From NCBI GenBank assembly GCA_020849275.1, contig JADLGO010000054.1, forward strand, positions 1 through 64,000: DNA of 64,000 nt. Reading direction: 5' to 3'. Made by a program: the position numbers and the translations under genes. This stretch comes from Chthonomonadales bacterium. Its GTDB lineage: Bacteria > Armatimonadota > Chthonomonadetes > Chthonomonadales > CAJBBX01. Under the pieces are notes generated by a model that was not told the DNA's origin, did no database searches, and saw nothing but the letters and a program-made list of their open reading frames with translations. Of this stretch, positions 8,740 to 17,437 are shown piece after piece. Numbering within the stretch: the first letter of the stretch is position 1; every line of letters begins with the position of its first letter.

Positions 8740-11433
8740 TCAGCGGCCCGCTCCGTCACGCGTTATGCGGCACGCGATGTCGCGGCGGAACGCCGGCGCG
8801 GTGAGCCGAAGCCGTCCGCGCTCCGCGCGCGCGGATTCGCGCCGCACCACGCGGCCGCGCCATGTGTCCCACCACTCCACGCGCCAGGCGCCGTCGCGCG
8901 CGGGCACCGTGAGCTGCGTCCCGTGGATAGGCTCCGGCTCCGGCTGGTCCCAGTTCACCCAGATGCTCGCGCGGTTCCGCACCCAGAGCACGATCGTGCC
9001 GCGGCCGGCCAGGCCCAGCGCGCGCACGGACGGCGGGCCGACGCGCGTCAGGGCGTAGCCCATCACCTGGATCCAGCTCGTGGTCGGCGCGGCGTTCTCC
9101 ACCGCGATCTCATGCCTGCCGGGCGGAACCCGCGCCGTGAATCCCTCGCGGTAATCGCAGTACCAGGCGTTCCACTGCGGGTCGCGGGCGGAGAGCTTCC
9201 CCGGCACGTCGCGCGCGGGAAGGTCCACCGCGCAAGCGACCGCGTTGTCCACCCGGATCTCCAGCCGTGGGCCGGCGAACGCGCGCCCCACGTGCACTGT
9301 GAACGTGCCGCCGTGCGGGTAGTCGACGGCGAAGCGCGGGACGACTCGCTCCTTGCCGCGCCCGCGGGCCAGAAGGTAGGCGGGCGGGCGCTCCTCGCCG
9401 GCGAGCTTGCCGTGGGCATCCACCGCGAAGGGGCCGGCGCGGGCATCGCCGAAGCCGCCGATGCCGCCGAACGCGGCCGTGGCCACGGTGCGGCGCCCCT
9501 GGCCGGGCACCGTGGCCTGCACGGGCACCGGCCGGAACCTCTCGCCCGGCCAGTCGATGCGAACGGCGAACGCGCGCAGCGGCGGGAAGGCGCGGTAGAG
9601 GCCATGGCGGTCGATGAACTCCCACCACCAGGCGAGCGCACCGCCGGACGCGCCGGATGCCACGCTGGCCCAGAGGCCGTTGTGCAGGCAGATCCCCGTA
9701 GGATCCAGGCCCTCCGGGTCGGCCTGGTTGTCCCAGCCGAACTCCGTCACCATCGTCGGCTTGACGTAGCGCGCCGTCATCTCGCGGACCCGGTGCCCGA
9801 GCGTCAGGGCGGCGTCCGGCGTGCTGTAGGCGTGGATCTGCGTGTAGTCCACCTCCGGCAGCCGCCAGTGGTTCTCGTCGCCGGCCTCGCTGCTGTAGGA
9901 GGTGGTGAACAACCGGTCGTAGGGATCCACGCTCGCCAGGTGGCGCGCGAGGCGGCGCAGGAAGGCGCCGAGCGCGGCCGACAGCTTCTCGCTGTTCGCG
10001 CGCCGAGGATAGTCCCAGCCCTCCTGACCGTCGAGCTGCGTTCCGCCGTCGAGTTCCGCGACCGGCTCCCACGCCATGATGTTCGGGCTGTAGCCCCAAC
10101 GCGCCGCGATGTAGCGCACGCGCCGGGCATAATAGCGCCAGGCCGCCTCGCTCGTGTAGAAGTCGTTGGGCCCGGCGCACGGGCCGCCGCGCGCGACGTT
10201 GTACGGGTTGTCCTTCCAGTCGGCGCTCGGGCGCAGCGCGCCGTGCACGTCGAAGGAGAGCTTCAAATAGACGCCGTTGCGGCGGGCCGCCTCCACCACC
10301 CGGTCCAGGCGGGCCGCGCGCTCCTGGTCGTAGGAGCCAAGGGTGCGCCACTCGATCGCCGTGTCGTGCGGCATCATGATGAAGTAGGTGGCGTTCTCGC
10401 CGTGCGCCCGCATCTTCGGGAAGTAGGCGCGCGCGTCGGGCAGGCCCCAGGGCACGTCGTGGCCGATCGGGAAGAACGGCTTCCCGCTGTCGAAGGCGAA
10501 GTAGCGCGGGTCGCGGCGACTGACGCGCACGAAGCCGGGATCGCGCGACGGAGTCACGGTGAACGAGCGCCAGGGGCTCGCCGCGGAGGCGCCCCCGGCG
10601 CGCGCCGCCAGGCGGACCTGGTAGCGACCGAGCCGCGATGGCGTGAACCGCACGCGCCACTCGGCCCGCCCTCGCGGCACGAGGGTCACGGCTGGCGGCC
10701 GGTTCCGCCAGCGCCACACGAGCCGGTTCCAGCGGTTCGGGCGCAGTTCTCCCCCGCGCTCGCCCACCCGCCGGAACGTCGCGGTAGCGGAGGAGGCGTC
10801 CTCATAGGCCAGGTAGACGGGCCCGACGGGGCCCTCGACTCGCGGGTAGACCCAGGCAACCAGGCCGCGGTAGGCGCGCCAGTCCGCGCCCGGCATCGGA
10901 AGCACGGCCGAGGGCCAGGTCTCCTTCCCTCCCCCGGCCTCCGCGCCGAGCGAGAGCGCGCGCCGGCCGGAGTGCGGGGTCTGCTCGCTCCAGGCGACCC
11001 GCGCGCCGCCGTAGCCGTGCCAGCGCGGCGCCTCGCCCCGCTCCATGTCATCGACGGGCACCTCCCGCCCGCGCGAGTCCAGAAGAGCCACGTCGTCTAC
11101 GAGCAACTCCAACGGGGAGCTCGGCGGCCAGTCCCTTCGCGTCACGAACAGCTTGAGCGACCGCACGCTCTGGCGCGGCCGCGAAGCGGGCGACTCCTCG
11201 GCGTACGGCTCATACCAGAAGGCCGGCACGCGCAGCGTACATCCGCCCGGCGCGAGGATCTCGGCCTGGACGTCGATTTCGCCGGGGTCGTAGGGGTTGT
11301 CCCAGGCGCGCGTGATGTCGGCGGCCATCTCGAAGCGCGCATAGCGCTCCACGCGCGGGGTGAGGATGCGCACGGAGCGGATGGCGGGGGCCGCTAAGGC
11401 AGCGGGTCCCGCCGTGACGAGCGCCGCCGCCAT
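8740..11433 (-). CDS. Secreted glycosidase-like protein with DUF5060-type N-terminal domain
   Basis: A beta-sandwich N-terminal region and a Trp-rich linker precede a GH5-like catalytic barrel that begins at about FAFDSGKPFFPIGHDV. AWEPVAELDGG offers the acid/base Glu and MVTEFGWDNQ the nucleophile Glu. A C-terminal beta-rich domain follows. The start is uncertain. ATG 11433 gives 897 residues beginning within a hydrophobic signal-like stretch (AAALVTAGPAALAAP), but no ribosome-binding site is visible, and upstream in-frame codons would add a basic n-region (HRSGPPRALL). Starting as far up as 11580 would overlap the pilin-like gene. It is in the same unit as the UroD-fold and DUF4434 proteins. 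Confidence 0.75.
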   Translation of the reverse strand: MAAALVTAGPAALAAPAIRSVRILTPRVERYARFEMAADITRAWDNPYDPGEIDVQAEILAPGGCTLRVPAFWYEPYAEESPASRPRQSVRSLKLFVTRRDWPPSSPLELLVDDVALLDSRGREVPVDDMERGEAPRWHGYGGARVAWSEQTPHSGRRALSLGAEAGGGKETWPSAVLPMPGADWRAYRGLVAWVYPRVEGPVGPVYLAYEDASSATATFRRVGERGGELRPNRWNRLVWRWRNRPPAVTLVPRGRAEWRVRFTPSRLGRYQVRLAARAGGASAASPWRSFTVTPSRDPGFVRVSRRDPRYFAFDSGKPFFPIGHDVPWGLPDARAYFPKMRAHGENATYFIMMPHDTAIEWRTLGSYDQERAARLDRVVEAARRNGVYLKLSFDVHGALRPSADWKDNPYNVARGGPCAGPNDFYTSEAAWRYYARRVRYIAARWGYSPNIMAWEPVAELDGGTQLDGQEGWDYPRRANSEKLSAALGAFLRRLARHLASVDPYDRLFTTSYSSEAGDENHWRLPEVDYTQIHAYSTPDAALTLGHRVREMTARYVKPTMVTEFGWDNQADPEGLDPTGICLHNGLWASVASGASGGALAWWWEFIDRHGLYRAFPPLRAFAVRIDWPGERFRPVPVQATVPGQGRRTVATAAFGGIGGFGDARAGPFAVDAHGKLAGEERPPAYLLARGRGKERVVPRFAVDYPHGGTFTVHVGRAFAGPRLEIRVDNAVACAVDLPARDVPGKLSARDPQWNAWYCDYREGFTARVPPGRHEIAVENAAPTTSWIQVMGYALTRVGPPSVRALGLAGRGTIVLWVRNRASIWVNWDQPEPEPIHGTQLTVPARDGAWRVEWWDTWRGRVVRRESARAERGRLRLTAPAFRRDIACRITRDGAGR

Positions 11434-11528
11434 GCACAACAGCGCGCGCGGGGGGCCGGAGCGATGGGCAGGGACCGCCGAGACGATCGGCGGCCCTGCC
11501 CCAGCAGAACAACAACCATTCGAGCCGG

Positions 11529-12281
11529 CTACGGGCACATGAAGTACATGTTCTTGGCCGGGTCGTAGCCGTTGAACCACCAGAAGTTCCAGCGAACGCC
11601 GTCATCGCCGCGAAGGCCTGGCTCGCAGGGGCGAGGGATGTAGAACTTGGCGTGGCCGTCCAGGTACGACACGTTCATCCCGGAGTCGCGGTTCATCTTG
11701 GAATACGGGATACCATTGCCCCAGTCGGGATCGTTGCGAGAAGCATCGATGCCGCCGCCGCCATGGTTGAGGCACCACTCATGGATCCAGATCGTCTGGG
11801 TCGGGCGATCCCAGTTGGCGAGCTTGTCCCAGCCCCAGGCGACGGCCATGTACTGCGGGCCGTTGCGCATGGCGTAGGAGAGGTTGGTCGGGTCGTTCGG
11901 TTTCTGCAGCGAGCTCGTGCAGTAGAGCATCTGGGTGTTCTTCAGGTAGGGCTGGATGATCCAGCCCCAGCCCTGTCGGCCCGGAGTCTCGGCGGGGTTG
12001 AAGCGGCTGTAGTCGAAGTCGCCGTCGCTGGCCCATCCGGCGTTGTAGGCACCACCGCCGCCCGTGAGGCCGTTCGACTTGCGGGTGAGCATGCTCTCGT
12101 CGTTGTCCTGAACGTACATCGCCAGGGCGGTGGCGATCTGACGGTTATTGCTCAGACAGACGACGGATCGGGCCTGGTCGCGCGCCTTGGCAAAGACCGG
12201 GAACAGAATGGCCGCCAAGATGGCGATGATCGCGATGACGACGAGCAACTCGATGAGCGTGAAGCCCTGCGTTCGACGCAT
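11529..12281 (-). CDS. Prepilin-type secreted protein with DUF1559-like C-terminus (pseudopilin-like)
   Basis: ATG 12281 is chosen because AAGGAG lies seven bases upstream. Residues 1-40 form a textbook type IV/type II prepilin leader: [20 protein letters not shown], with cleavage expected after the Gly and the conserved Glu5 of the mature form. It continues [13 protein letters not shown], a sequence very common in Armatimonadota proteins. The remainder has the [19 protein letters not shown] block and a late SYLDGHAKF motif like the H-x9-DG region of DUF1559 proteins. It is predicted to sit on the cell surface or in the envelope. It lies inside the glycosidase unit, and its exact job is unknown. 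Confidence 0.85.
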   Translation of the reverse strand: MRRTQGFTLIELLVVIAIIAILAAILFPVFAKARDQARSVVCLSNNRQIATALAMYVQDNDESMLTRKSNGLTGGGGAYNAGWASDGDFDYSRFNPAETPGRQGWGWIIQPYLKNTQMLYCTSSLQKPNDPTNLSYAMRNGPQYMAVAWGWDKLANWDRPTQTIWIHEWCLNHGGGGIDASRNDPDWGNGIPYSKMNRDSGMNVSYLDGHAKFYIPRPCEPGLRGDDGVRWNFWWFNGYDPAKNMYFMCP

Positions 12282-12346
12282 AGGGGTTCTCCTTTCAGAC
12301 ATCACTCCACGAGATAAGATGCACGCGGCTCACTGAAGGCGCGCCG

Positions 12347-12640
12347 CTAGCCTCCCGGCGCCAGTCCGGGCGGCGCACTGGGCCTTCCCTGGCCTCCGGG
12401 CATGGTGCCCGGTCCTCCCATCATGCCGGGAGGCGGTCCACCGGGGCGAGCCCCCGCCGCTGGGCCACCCGGGCCGGACATCATTCCTGCGGGCGGTCCG
12501 CCGGGGCGCGCCGGCGGCTCGCCATGTGGGGTCGAGCTGTACATGTAGAAACCGACGATGACCGCCAGAATGGCAACGACGACGACCGCCGCCAGCCACG
12601 CGGGCACGGACGGTCCGCCCTTCATTGCCTGCTTAGCCAT
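12347..12640 (-). CDS. Small membrane-anchored Gly/Pro/Met-rich protein
   Basis: ATG 12640 follows GAGGAGG at a five-base spacing. The 97-residue product has a short cytoplasmic segment, one transmembrane helix (about residues 14-33, AWLAAVVVVAILAVIVGFYM) and a low-complexity tail of PGGPP, GMM and GPGG repeats that should be outside the membrane. No family is recognised. It lies between the regulator gene and the pilin-like gene with 36- and 65-base gaps and so is probably in the same transcript. Its tail composition resembles two secreted proteins at 20759-22523. Confidence 0.65.
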   Translation of the reverse strand: MAKQAMKGGPSVPAWLAAVVVVAILAVIVGFYMYSSTPHGEPPARPGGPPAGMMSGPGGPAAGARPGGPPPGMMGGPGTMPGGQGRPSAPPGLAPGG

Positions 12641-12676
12641 CAATACCTCCTCTCTGCGCCAGGGGAACTGCGCCCT

Positions 12677-13789
12677 TCAGTCATGTCTTGTGCTGCGACA
12701 GGAGCCCCGCACTACCAGAGTGCAGGAGCACACGGCCACCGGGCAGGCATGGCCGCCGCCTTCTATCAGGTCGAGGAGCATCTCCGCCGCGCGGCGACCC
12801 ATCTGCTGGAGGGGCTGCTGCACCGTGGTGAGCGGCGGGGAAAGATAAGGAGCCGACAGCGAGTCGTCGAAGCCGACGACGGAGACGTCGTTGGGGATAT
12901 GCAGCCCGAGCGCGCGCAGTCGCGCCATCGACTCGAGCGCCAGAGAGTAGTCGGTGGCGAACAGCGCCGTGGGCGCTCCCGTCGAGCGCATCAGCGCGTC
13001 GAGTTGCGCAGCGGCCCCGGACCCCATCTCGTACTGAAAGGCGGAGTGGACGATCAACTCCTCGCGCGGCTGGACGCCGTTGCACAGGAGAGCCCGGCGG
13101 TAGCCGTCGAGCCGATCCACCGAGTTGGTTCGAATGGGCGGCGAGCAGACCAGCGCGATGTCGCGGTGCCCCAGGCGCAGCAGGTACTCCACCACCTGGG
13201 AGGCCGCCTCCACGTTGTCGCTATCGACAGTGGGCACCTGCACGCCGGGCCAGCGCGCGCCGCAGACCACCAGGGGAATGCGCCGTGCCATCTCGGCGAC
13301 CTCGCCCCCGCGCTCGGCGAGCGGCGCCAGCACGAGCAGGCCCTGTCGCGGCTTCGGCTCGAGGCGCAGGCGCGCGCCGGGGGCGCCGGGGCGCAGGAAC
13401 CGCACGAAGCAGCCGTGCTGGACGACGGCCTCCTGCAGGCCGCTCATCACCGTGCCCATGTAGTAGTTGGCCATGGGCTGCCCGATGGGGCTGGTGTCGA
13501 CGAGGATCTCGTAGAGGTGGCGTGCCGTCATGTCGGAGGAGCCGCGCCCGTCGCCCTCGCTGCGCACATAGGTGCCGTCTCCGGGAACGCGCACCACGAT
13601 CCCCTCGCGAGCCAGTTCGGCCAGCGCGCGGCTCATGGTGACCGGGCTCACGCCGAAGTCGCGGGCGAGTTGGCGCTCGCCGGCGAGCTTCTCGCCGACG
13701 GGAATCTCTCCGCACTGAACGCGCTCGCGGAGGATCCGCCCGATCTCCAGATATCTGGGCAAGGTCTGTTGGCCGGCAGAACTCCGCAT
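12677..13789 (-). CDS. GntR-type HTH regulator with LacI/GalR-like sensor domain (AraR-like)
   Basis: Residues 11-76 form a GntR winged helix (LPRYLEIGRILRERV, GEKLAGERQLARDFGVS, MSRALAELAREGIV, VPGDGTYV). From about residue 90 the protein follows the LacI/GalR periplasmic-binding fold (VVCGARWPG, VDSDNVEAASQVVEYLL, FATDYSLALESM, VSVVGFDD, LTTVQQP). This architecture is typical of sugar-responsive repressors such as AraR. ATG 13789 is used; the region upstream fits a leader. It is the first gene of the six-gene unit that ends at 4960, so autoregulation and control of the glycosidases is a fair inference. The ligand is unknown. Confidence 0.85.
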   Translation of the reverse strand: MRSSAGQQTLPRYLEIGRILRERVQCGEIPVGEKLAGERQLARDFGVSPVTMSRALAELAREGIVVRVPGDGTYVRSEGDGRGSSDMTARHLYEILVDTSPIGQPMANYYMGTVMSGLQEAVVQHGCFVRFLRPGAPGARLRLEPKPRQGLLVLAPLAERGGEVAEMARRIPLVVCGARWPGVQVPTVDSDNVEAASQVVEYLLRLGHRDIALVCSPPIRTNSVDRLDGYRRALLCNGVQPREELIVHSAFQYEMGSGAAAQLDALMRSTGAPTALFATDYSLALESMARLRALGLHIPNDVSVVGFDDSLSAPYLSPPLTTVQQPLQQMGRRAAEMLLDLIEGGGHACPVAVCSCTLVVRGSCRSTRHD

Positions 13790-13884
13790 CGAGCCCGCTT
13801 CCCTCTTCCTGACACATGGGGAGGGCGGTGCGCAGACGGACGTCAGGGGGAGCGCACACCGCCACCGCGACACGATTGCACTCT

Positions 13885-13913
13885 AGTGTATCACATAACG
13901 CCATAGTGCGCAA
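13885..13913 (-). promoter_or_regulatory. Candidate sigma70-type promoter of the regulator-led unit
   Basis: On the minus strand TTGCGC (13913-13908) and TACACT (13890-13885) are separated by 17 bases, a good match in spacing to a housekeeping promoter, though each box departs from consensus. A start near 13878 would leave a leader of about 90 bases before ATG 13789. The 13-bp repeat at 13899-13911 overlaps the -35 box and spacer, which suits repression. Start-site mapping would decide. Confidence 0.4.
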
Positions 13914-13955
13914 GCGCGTATTTCGGCGGCCCAGAGCAGCATCGCCATAGTGCGC
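13899..13955. repeat. 13-bp direct repeat pair, candidate operator
   Basis: CGCCATAGTGCGC occurs at 13899-13911 and again at 13943-13955. The repeats are 44 bases apart start to start, about four helical turns, so both face the same side of the DNA. The first overlaps the candidate promoter of the GntR/LacI-type regulator. Two spaced identical sites upstream of such a regulator are a common operator arrangement; binding is not shown. Confidence 0.4.
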
Positions 13956-14350
13956 GAGGTTCCGGCGCTCCACGTGCGCGCACTGCCCGCTCCGTTTCCA
14001 CCGTGGCCGCGCTTCCAGGAGTTGCGCGGCGATGCGCTCATCCGGGACGCGACGGCCATGCCGGCTGCCTCGCCTTCGCGCCGGGGGGTCCTCCTTCTGC
14101 CTCCTACGGCGTCACCGGCCGGATGCAGGGCTTCCTTCGCCAGTGCGAGCGCATCGCGGTGCCGACCGTGCCGCGGGTCACGATGGAGCAGGCCAGGCAG
14201 GTCGCCATGCTCGACTGCCGCCACGACCCCGCGCTCGTTCCCTTTCGTCGAGATTCGACCGCAGATCATCGAGCTCAACAAGGACGCGCAGGCCCTCCTG
14301 TGGACGTTCTGTCAACAGTCGGGCCTACCGGACGATCCGGGCCGGGCATC
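13956..14350 (+). other. Region without an intact gene; possible decayed plus-strand reading frame
   Basis: No intact gene is credible here. On the plus strand one frame reads as protein-like (TGRMQGFLRQCERIAVPTV, then QARQVAMLDCRHDPALVPF) up to about 14250. Sense then continues one frame over as VEIRPQIIELNKDAQALLW to a stop at 14375. This looks like the C-terminal part of a degraded gene with a frameshift, and it abuts the truncated MazF relic at about 14353. The family is not recognised and the call is weak. Confidence 0.25.
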
Positions 14351-14352
14351 AC

Positions 14353-14471
14353 CCGATTGGCGGCATCGTTGCTGACGGCTATTGCGGGCCGCACCTTGCG
14401 GATCCCCCGCCGATCGAGGGCTCAAAGTCAACCCACCATATCTCGCCCCGCCGGGGCGGCGGCTCAGCCAT
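14353..14471 (-). pseudogene. MazF-like toxin relic (frameshifted and truncated)
   Basis: From ATG 14471 the minus strand reads PPRRGEIWWVDFEPSIGG, the conserved N-terminus of MazF/PemK toxins. Near 14404 the frame slips within a run of G. The next frame continues IRKVRPAIAVSNDAANR, again classic MazF, and then homology stops at about 14353. A normal MazF is about 110 residues; fewer than 45 remain. The ATG overlaps the end of the antitoxin-like frame by 8 bases, as in intact mazEF pairs. The module is dead as a toxin unless the base order here is wrong. Confidence 0.6.
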
Positions 14472-14580
14472 GGAGCACGTCCCCTATGAGCGCCTCCGCC
14501 CATTCCATCGCCTCAGCTTCGCGCTCGCGATCCTCGGCCATCATCCGGTAGCCGGTCTCGATGTCCGCATCGACGACATA
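14464..14580 (-). pseudogene. MazE-like antitoxin, C-terminal remnant
   Basis: The frame ending at 14464 reads VDADIETGYRMMAEDRE, then REAEAMEWAEALIGDVLHG. Its acidic, Trp-containing tail is typical of small antitoxins paired with MazF. Upstream the frame stays open but turns into low-quality Arg/Ala-rich sequence with no plausible DNA-binding domain, so the N-terminus seems lost, perhaps when the aminotransferase operon came next to it. It sits directly upstream of, and overlaps, the MazF relic, which supports the call. Confidence 0.45.
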
Positions 14581-14710
14581 CGGCCGCGCGGGACACGACG
14601 CCAGGCACGCGTGGTGTGCCGATGCCCGGCCGGAGGAACCGTCTCGCCTCGCGTCGAACGCCACCGCGTGGCTCGCGGCGGCACGACCGCGGCGCCAACG
14701 GGAGACCCAC

Positions 14711-16033
14711 ATGCCCTCGCCGCTCGCTCTCCTTGGCGGCACGCCCGCCGTGCCGCCCGACGCCGTGCGGCCCTGGCCGCCCACCGGCCCCCGCGACGAG
14801 GAACGGGTGCTCGACGCCCTTCACAGCGGCGTGCACGCCTGGGGAGCCCACTGCGAGGCCCTTCAGGCCGAATGGGCCTCCTGGAACGGCAACCGCTTCT
14901 GCATGGCCACCAACAGCGGCACCGCCGCGCTCCATATGGCGCTGGCCGCCTGCGGGGCCGGCGCGGGGGACGAGGTGCTGACGCCGGCCTACTCCTGGAC
15001 CTCCTCCGTGAGCTGCATCCTCCATCACAACGCGATCCCGGTGTTCGTTGACGTCGAGCCGACCTGGGCCAACATCGACCCCGCCCGCATCGAGGAGGCG
15101 ATCACCCCGCTCACGAAGGCCATCCTGATCGTCCACCTGCACGGCGTTCCCGCCGACATGGAGGCCATCGCCGAGATCGCCGCGCGCCACGGCCTCGCCG
15201 TGGTCGAGGACTGCTGCCAGGCCCACGGCGCGCTCCACCAGGGGCGCAAGGTTGGCACGCTCGGCGACTGCGCGGCATTCAGCCTCAACCAGAACAAGAT
15301 GCTCTGCGCCGGCGAGGGTGGCCTGTTCGTGACGGATGACGCCGCGCGATTGGAGCGCGGCCGGGCCCTGGCCCTCTTCGGCGACTTCCGACGTCCGCCC
15401 TACGACGAGGGCGAGGCCCACTACGGCCTGGGCTGGATGTACCGCTGCAACGAGCTCAACGCCGCCTTCGCCCGGGCGCAGCTCGAGCGCCTGGACGAGA
15501 ACATCGCCCACGCCCGCCGCCTCTTCGGCGCGCTGCGCGAGCGGCTGGCCGGCGTGCCCGGGCTCGTGCTGCCCACCGAGCCGGAGTGGGCCGCCGAGAA
15601 CGGCTACAACTTCGTCTGTCACGTGGATCCGGAGGGCGTGGGCTACGCCGGCCCCGCCAACGTATTGCGCGAGGCCGTGGTTTGCGCGCTGGCCGCGGAG
15701 GGCGTGCCGGCGATGGTGTGGCAGCGACGGGTCCTGCCCGAGATGGCGGCCGTGCGCTCGCGCAACGCCTACGGAGGCGGCAGTCCGTGGCGGGAGTCCG
15801 GCTCCACGGTACGCTACGACCCGGCACGGTTCCCCATGTCGCTCTACCACTCCGCCACCTACTTCATTGTGGGCGGCCTGCGGCTGCCGAACACCGTGGA
15901 GACGGCCGGCCTCATCGCGGACGCCGTGCTCAAGGTGTTTCGCCACCTGCCGTCCCTCGACATCGACGCCGTGGGGCACTCCGCCGACGTGAGCCTCTAC
16001 GAGCGCGGTTGGCGCCGTCACCGGGCGGACTGA
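14711..16033 (+). CDS. DegT/DnrJ/EryC1/StrS-family PLP aminotransferase
   Basis: ATG 14711 follows GGGAG. The 440-residue protein shows the family's landmarks: LLGGTPAV at the N-terminus, NSGTAALHMAL (phosphate binding), Asp167 in VVEDCCQAHGA contacting the PLP ring nitrogen, and Lys196 in NQNKMLCAGEGG as the Schiff-base lysine. These enzymes aminate keto-sugars or keto-cyclitols, usually with glutamate as donor. It opens a four-gene operon, 11 bases ahead of a ceramidase-like hydrolase, and the dehydrogenases behind it could supply or use the keto intermediate. Whether the pathway is synthetic or catabolic is open. Confidence 0.85.
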   Translation: MPSPLALLGGTPAVPPDAVRPWPPTGPRDEERVLDALHSGVHAWGAHCEALQAEWASWNGNRFCMATNSGTAALHMALAACGAGAGDEVLTPAYSWTSSVSCILHHNAIPVFVDVEPTWANIDPARIEEAITPLTKAILIVHLHGVPADMEAIAEIAARHGLAVVEDCCQAHGALHQGRKVGTLGDCAAFSLNQNKMLCAGEGGLFVTDDAARLERGRALALFGDFRRPPYDEGEAHYGLGWMYRCNELNAAFARAQLERLDENIAHARRLFGALRERLAGVPGLVLPTEPEWAAENGYNFVCHVDPEGVGYAGPANVLREAVVCALAAEGVPAMVWQRRVLPEMAAVRSRNAYGGGSPWRESGSTVRYDPARFPMSLYHSATYFIVGGLRLPNTVETAGLIADAVLKVFRHLPSLDIDAVGHSADVSLYERGWRRHRAD

Positions 16034-16044
16034 GGAGACATCCC

Positions 16045-17361
16045 ATGGCCCCGTCGCTGCTGGCCGGCTTCGCGGAGTCCGAGTTCACGCCGGAGCCGGG
16101 ACTGCTCCTGTTCGGCCAGATGCACGAGCGCGTGGCGACCCACGCGCGCGACCCGCTGTCGGCCTGCGCGGCGGCCTTCGCCGAGGAGGGCGAGACGCCC
16201 CTCGCGATCGTCGCGGCGGACGTGTGCGTGCTGGATGAGGCCTTCGTCGCCTCGGCGCGGGCGGCCTTCGAGCGCCGATCCGGCGTATCCGGCGACCGGC
16301 TGCTGCTCCACGCCACGCACACCCACACGGGGCCCTCCACCCTCACGCTGATGGCGGGCCAGATCGACGCCGCGTGCATGGCGCGGCTCGAGGCCGCCGT
16401 CGTGGAGGCCGCTACCTCCGCCGTGCAGCGCCTCGCCCCCGCGACCGTGCACGCGGGCATGGGCCGGTTGGACGGGCTCGTGTTCAACCGGCGCGGCGCC
16501 TTCGCGGACGGGACGAGCGCCATGTACGGCCACGCCGGGCAGCCGGGCTTCCGTGGCGCGGAGGGGCCCGCGGACGAATCGCTTCCGGTGCTCTGGGCGC
16601 GGCGACTCGACGGGACGATCGCGGGGGTCGTGCTCGGCTTCGGCGCGCACCCGTGCGCGGTGGAGGGCGCCAGCTACTACAGCGCCGACGTGCCCGGCGA
16701 GGTCCGCCGCCGCCTGGCGGGCCTGCTGGGCGGCGCCGGAGTTGTCTTCCTCACCGGCGCAGCCGGTGACGCCTCGCTCTGCCGCATCGACCCGTGGCCG
16801 GACACGCAGCCCTGGCACGGCGAGGAGGGCCTGGCGCGCGCCGGGCTGCGGGTGGCCGGCGAGGCCGCGCGGGCGATGTCGGCGCCGGCGCCCGCTGGCG
16901 CGCACGTGGTGCGGCTGGCCCGGGGCGGCGTGCGCGTGCCTCCGCGCCCCTGGCCGGCGCCCGACGCGCCGAACTTCCCCCGCCCGCTCGCCGGGCCGGA
17001 CTGGCCAGACGCCCGGCCCTACTACGAGCGTGCCGCCCGCGACTGGCCGGAGATGGAGGCGCGCGGCCCGATCGACGTGCCGATCAGCGTGGCGCGCATC
17101 GGCGACACGGTGATCTGCGCGAACCCCTGCGAACTCTTTGTGGAGTTCGGTCTGGCCATCCGCGAAGCGTCGCCCGCCCCGGTGACGCTTCTGGCCGAGC
17201 TCACCGACGGGTACGCCGGCTACGCCCCCACGCCGCTGGCCATGGGGCGCGGCGGCTACGAGACCTGGCCGGCCCCCACGAGCAAGCTGGCGGAGGAAGC
17301 CGGCGAGCGCATCGTGGCGGAGACGCGGCGGCTCCTCCTCTCAGCGTTCGACGGGGGGTAG
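16045..17361 (+). CDS. Neutral/alkaline ceramidase-like metallohydrolase
   Basis: ATG 16045 follows GAGGAGA. The 438-residue protein resembles the N-terminal catalytic domain of the neutral/alkaline non-lysosomal ceramidase family. LLLHATHTHTGP supplies His89, His92 and His94 as likely zinc ligands, and FGAHPCAVEG and SADVPGEVRRRL are further conserved blocks. No signal peptide is visible, so it is probably cytoplasmic and may cleave an amide or act on a sugar lactone rather than ceramide. Operon position between an aminotransferase and an SDR suggests that it processes an amino-sugar or cyclitol intermediate; this is inference. Confidence 0.8.
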   Translation: MAPSLLAGFAESEFTPEPGLLLFGQMHERVATHARDPLSACAAAFAEEGETPLAIVAADVCVLDEAFVASARAAFERRSGVSGDRLLLHATHTHTGPSTLTLMAGQIDAACMARLEAAVVEAATSAVQRLAPATVHAGMGRLDGLVFNRRGAFADGTSAMYGHAGQPGFRGAEGPADESLPVLWARRLDGTIAGVVLGFGAHPCAVEGASYYSADVPGEVRRRLAGLLGGAGVVFLTGAAGDASLCRIDPWPDTQPWHGEEGLARAGLRVAGEAARAMSAPAPAGAHVVRLARGGVRVPPRPWPAPDAPNFPRPLAGPDWPDARPYYERAARDWPEMEARGPIDVPISVARIGDTVICANPCELFVEFGLAIREASPAPVTLLAELTDGYAGYAPTPLAMGRGGYETWPAPTSKLAEEAGERIVAETRRLLLSAFDGG

Positions 17362-17437
17362 GCTTCCCCGGCTGCCGACATGGGTTCCCACGGCGCTCGC
17401 GACAGCGCGCGTGCTTCATACGAAAAGGAGAGCATCC

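Noticed and set aside
8683-11397. Open frame of about 900 codons antisense to the DUF5060 glycosidase
   Set aside because: Amino-acid composition is typical of antisense translation of G+C-rich genes; the minus strand has clear catalytic motifs and a signal peptide.
13883-14281. Minus-strand 132-codon frame upstream of the regulator as a small gene
   Set aside because: No start signal, no motif, and it overlaps better protein sense on the plus strand and the candidate promoter.
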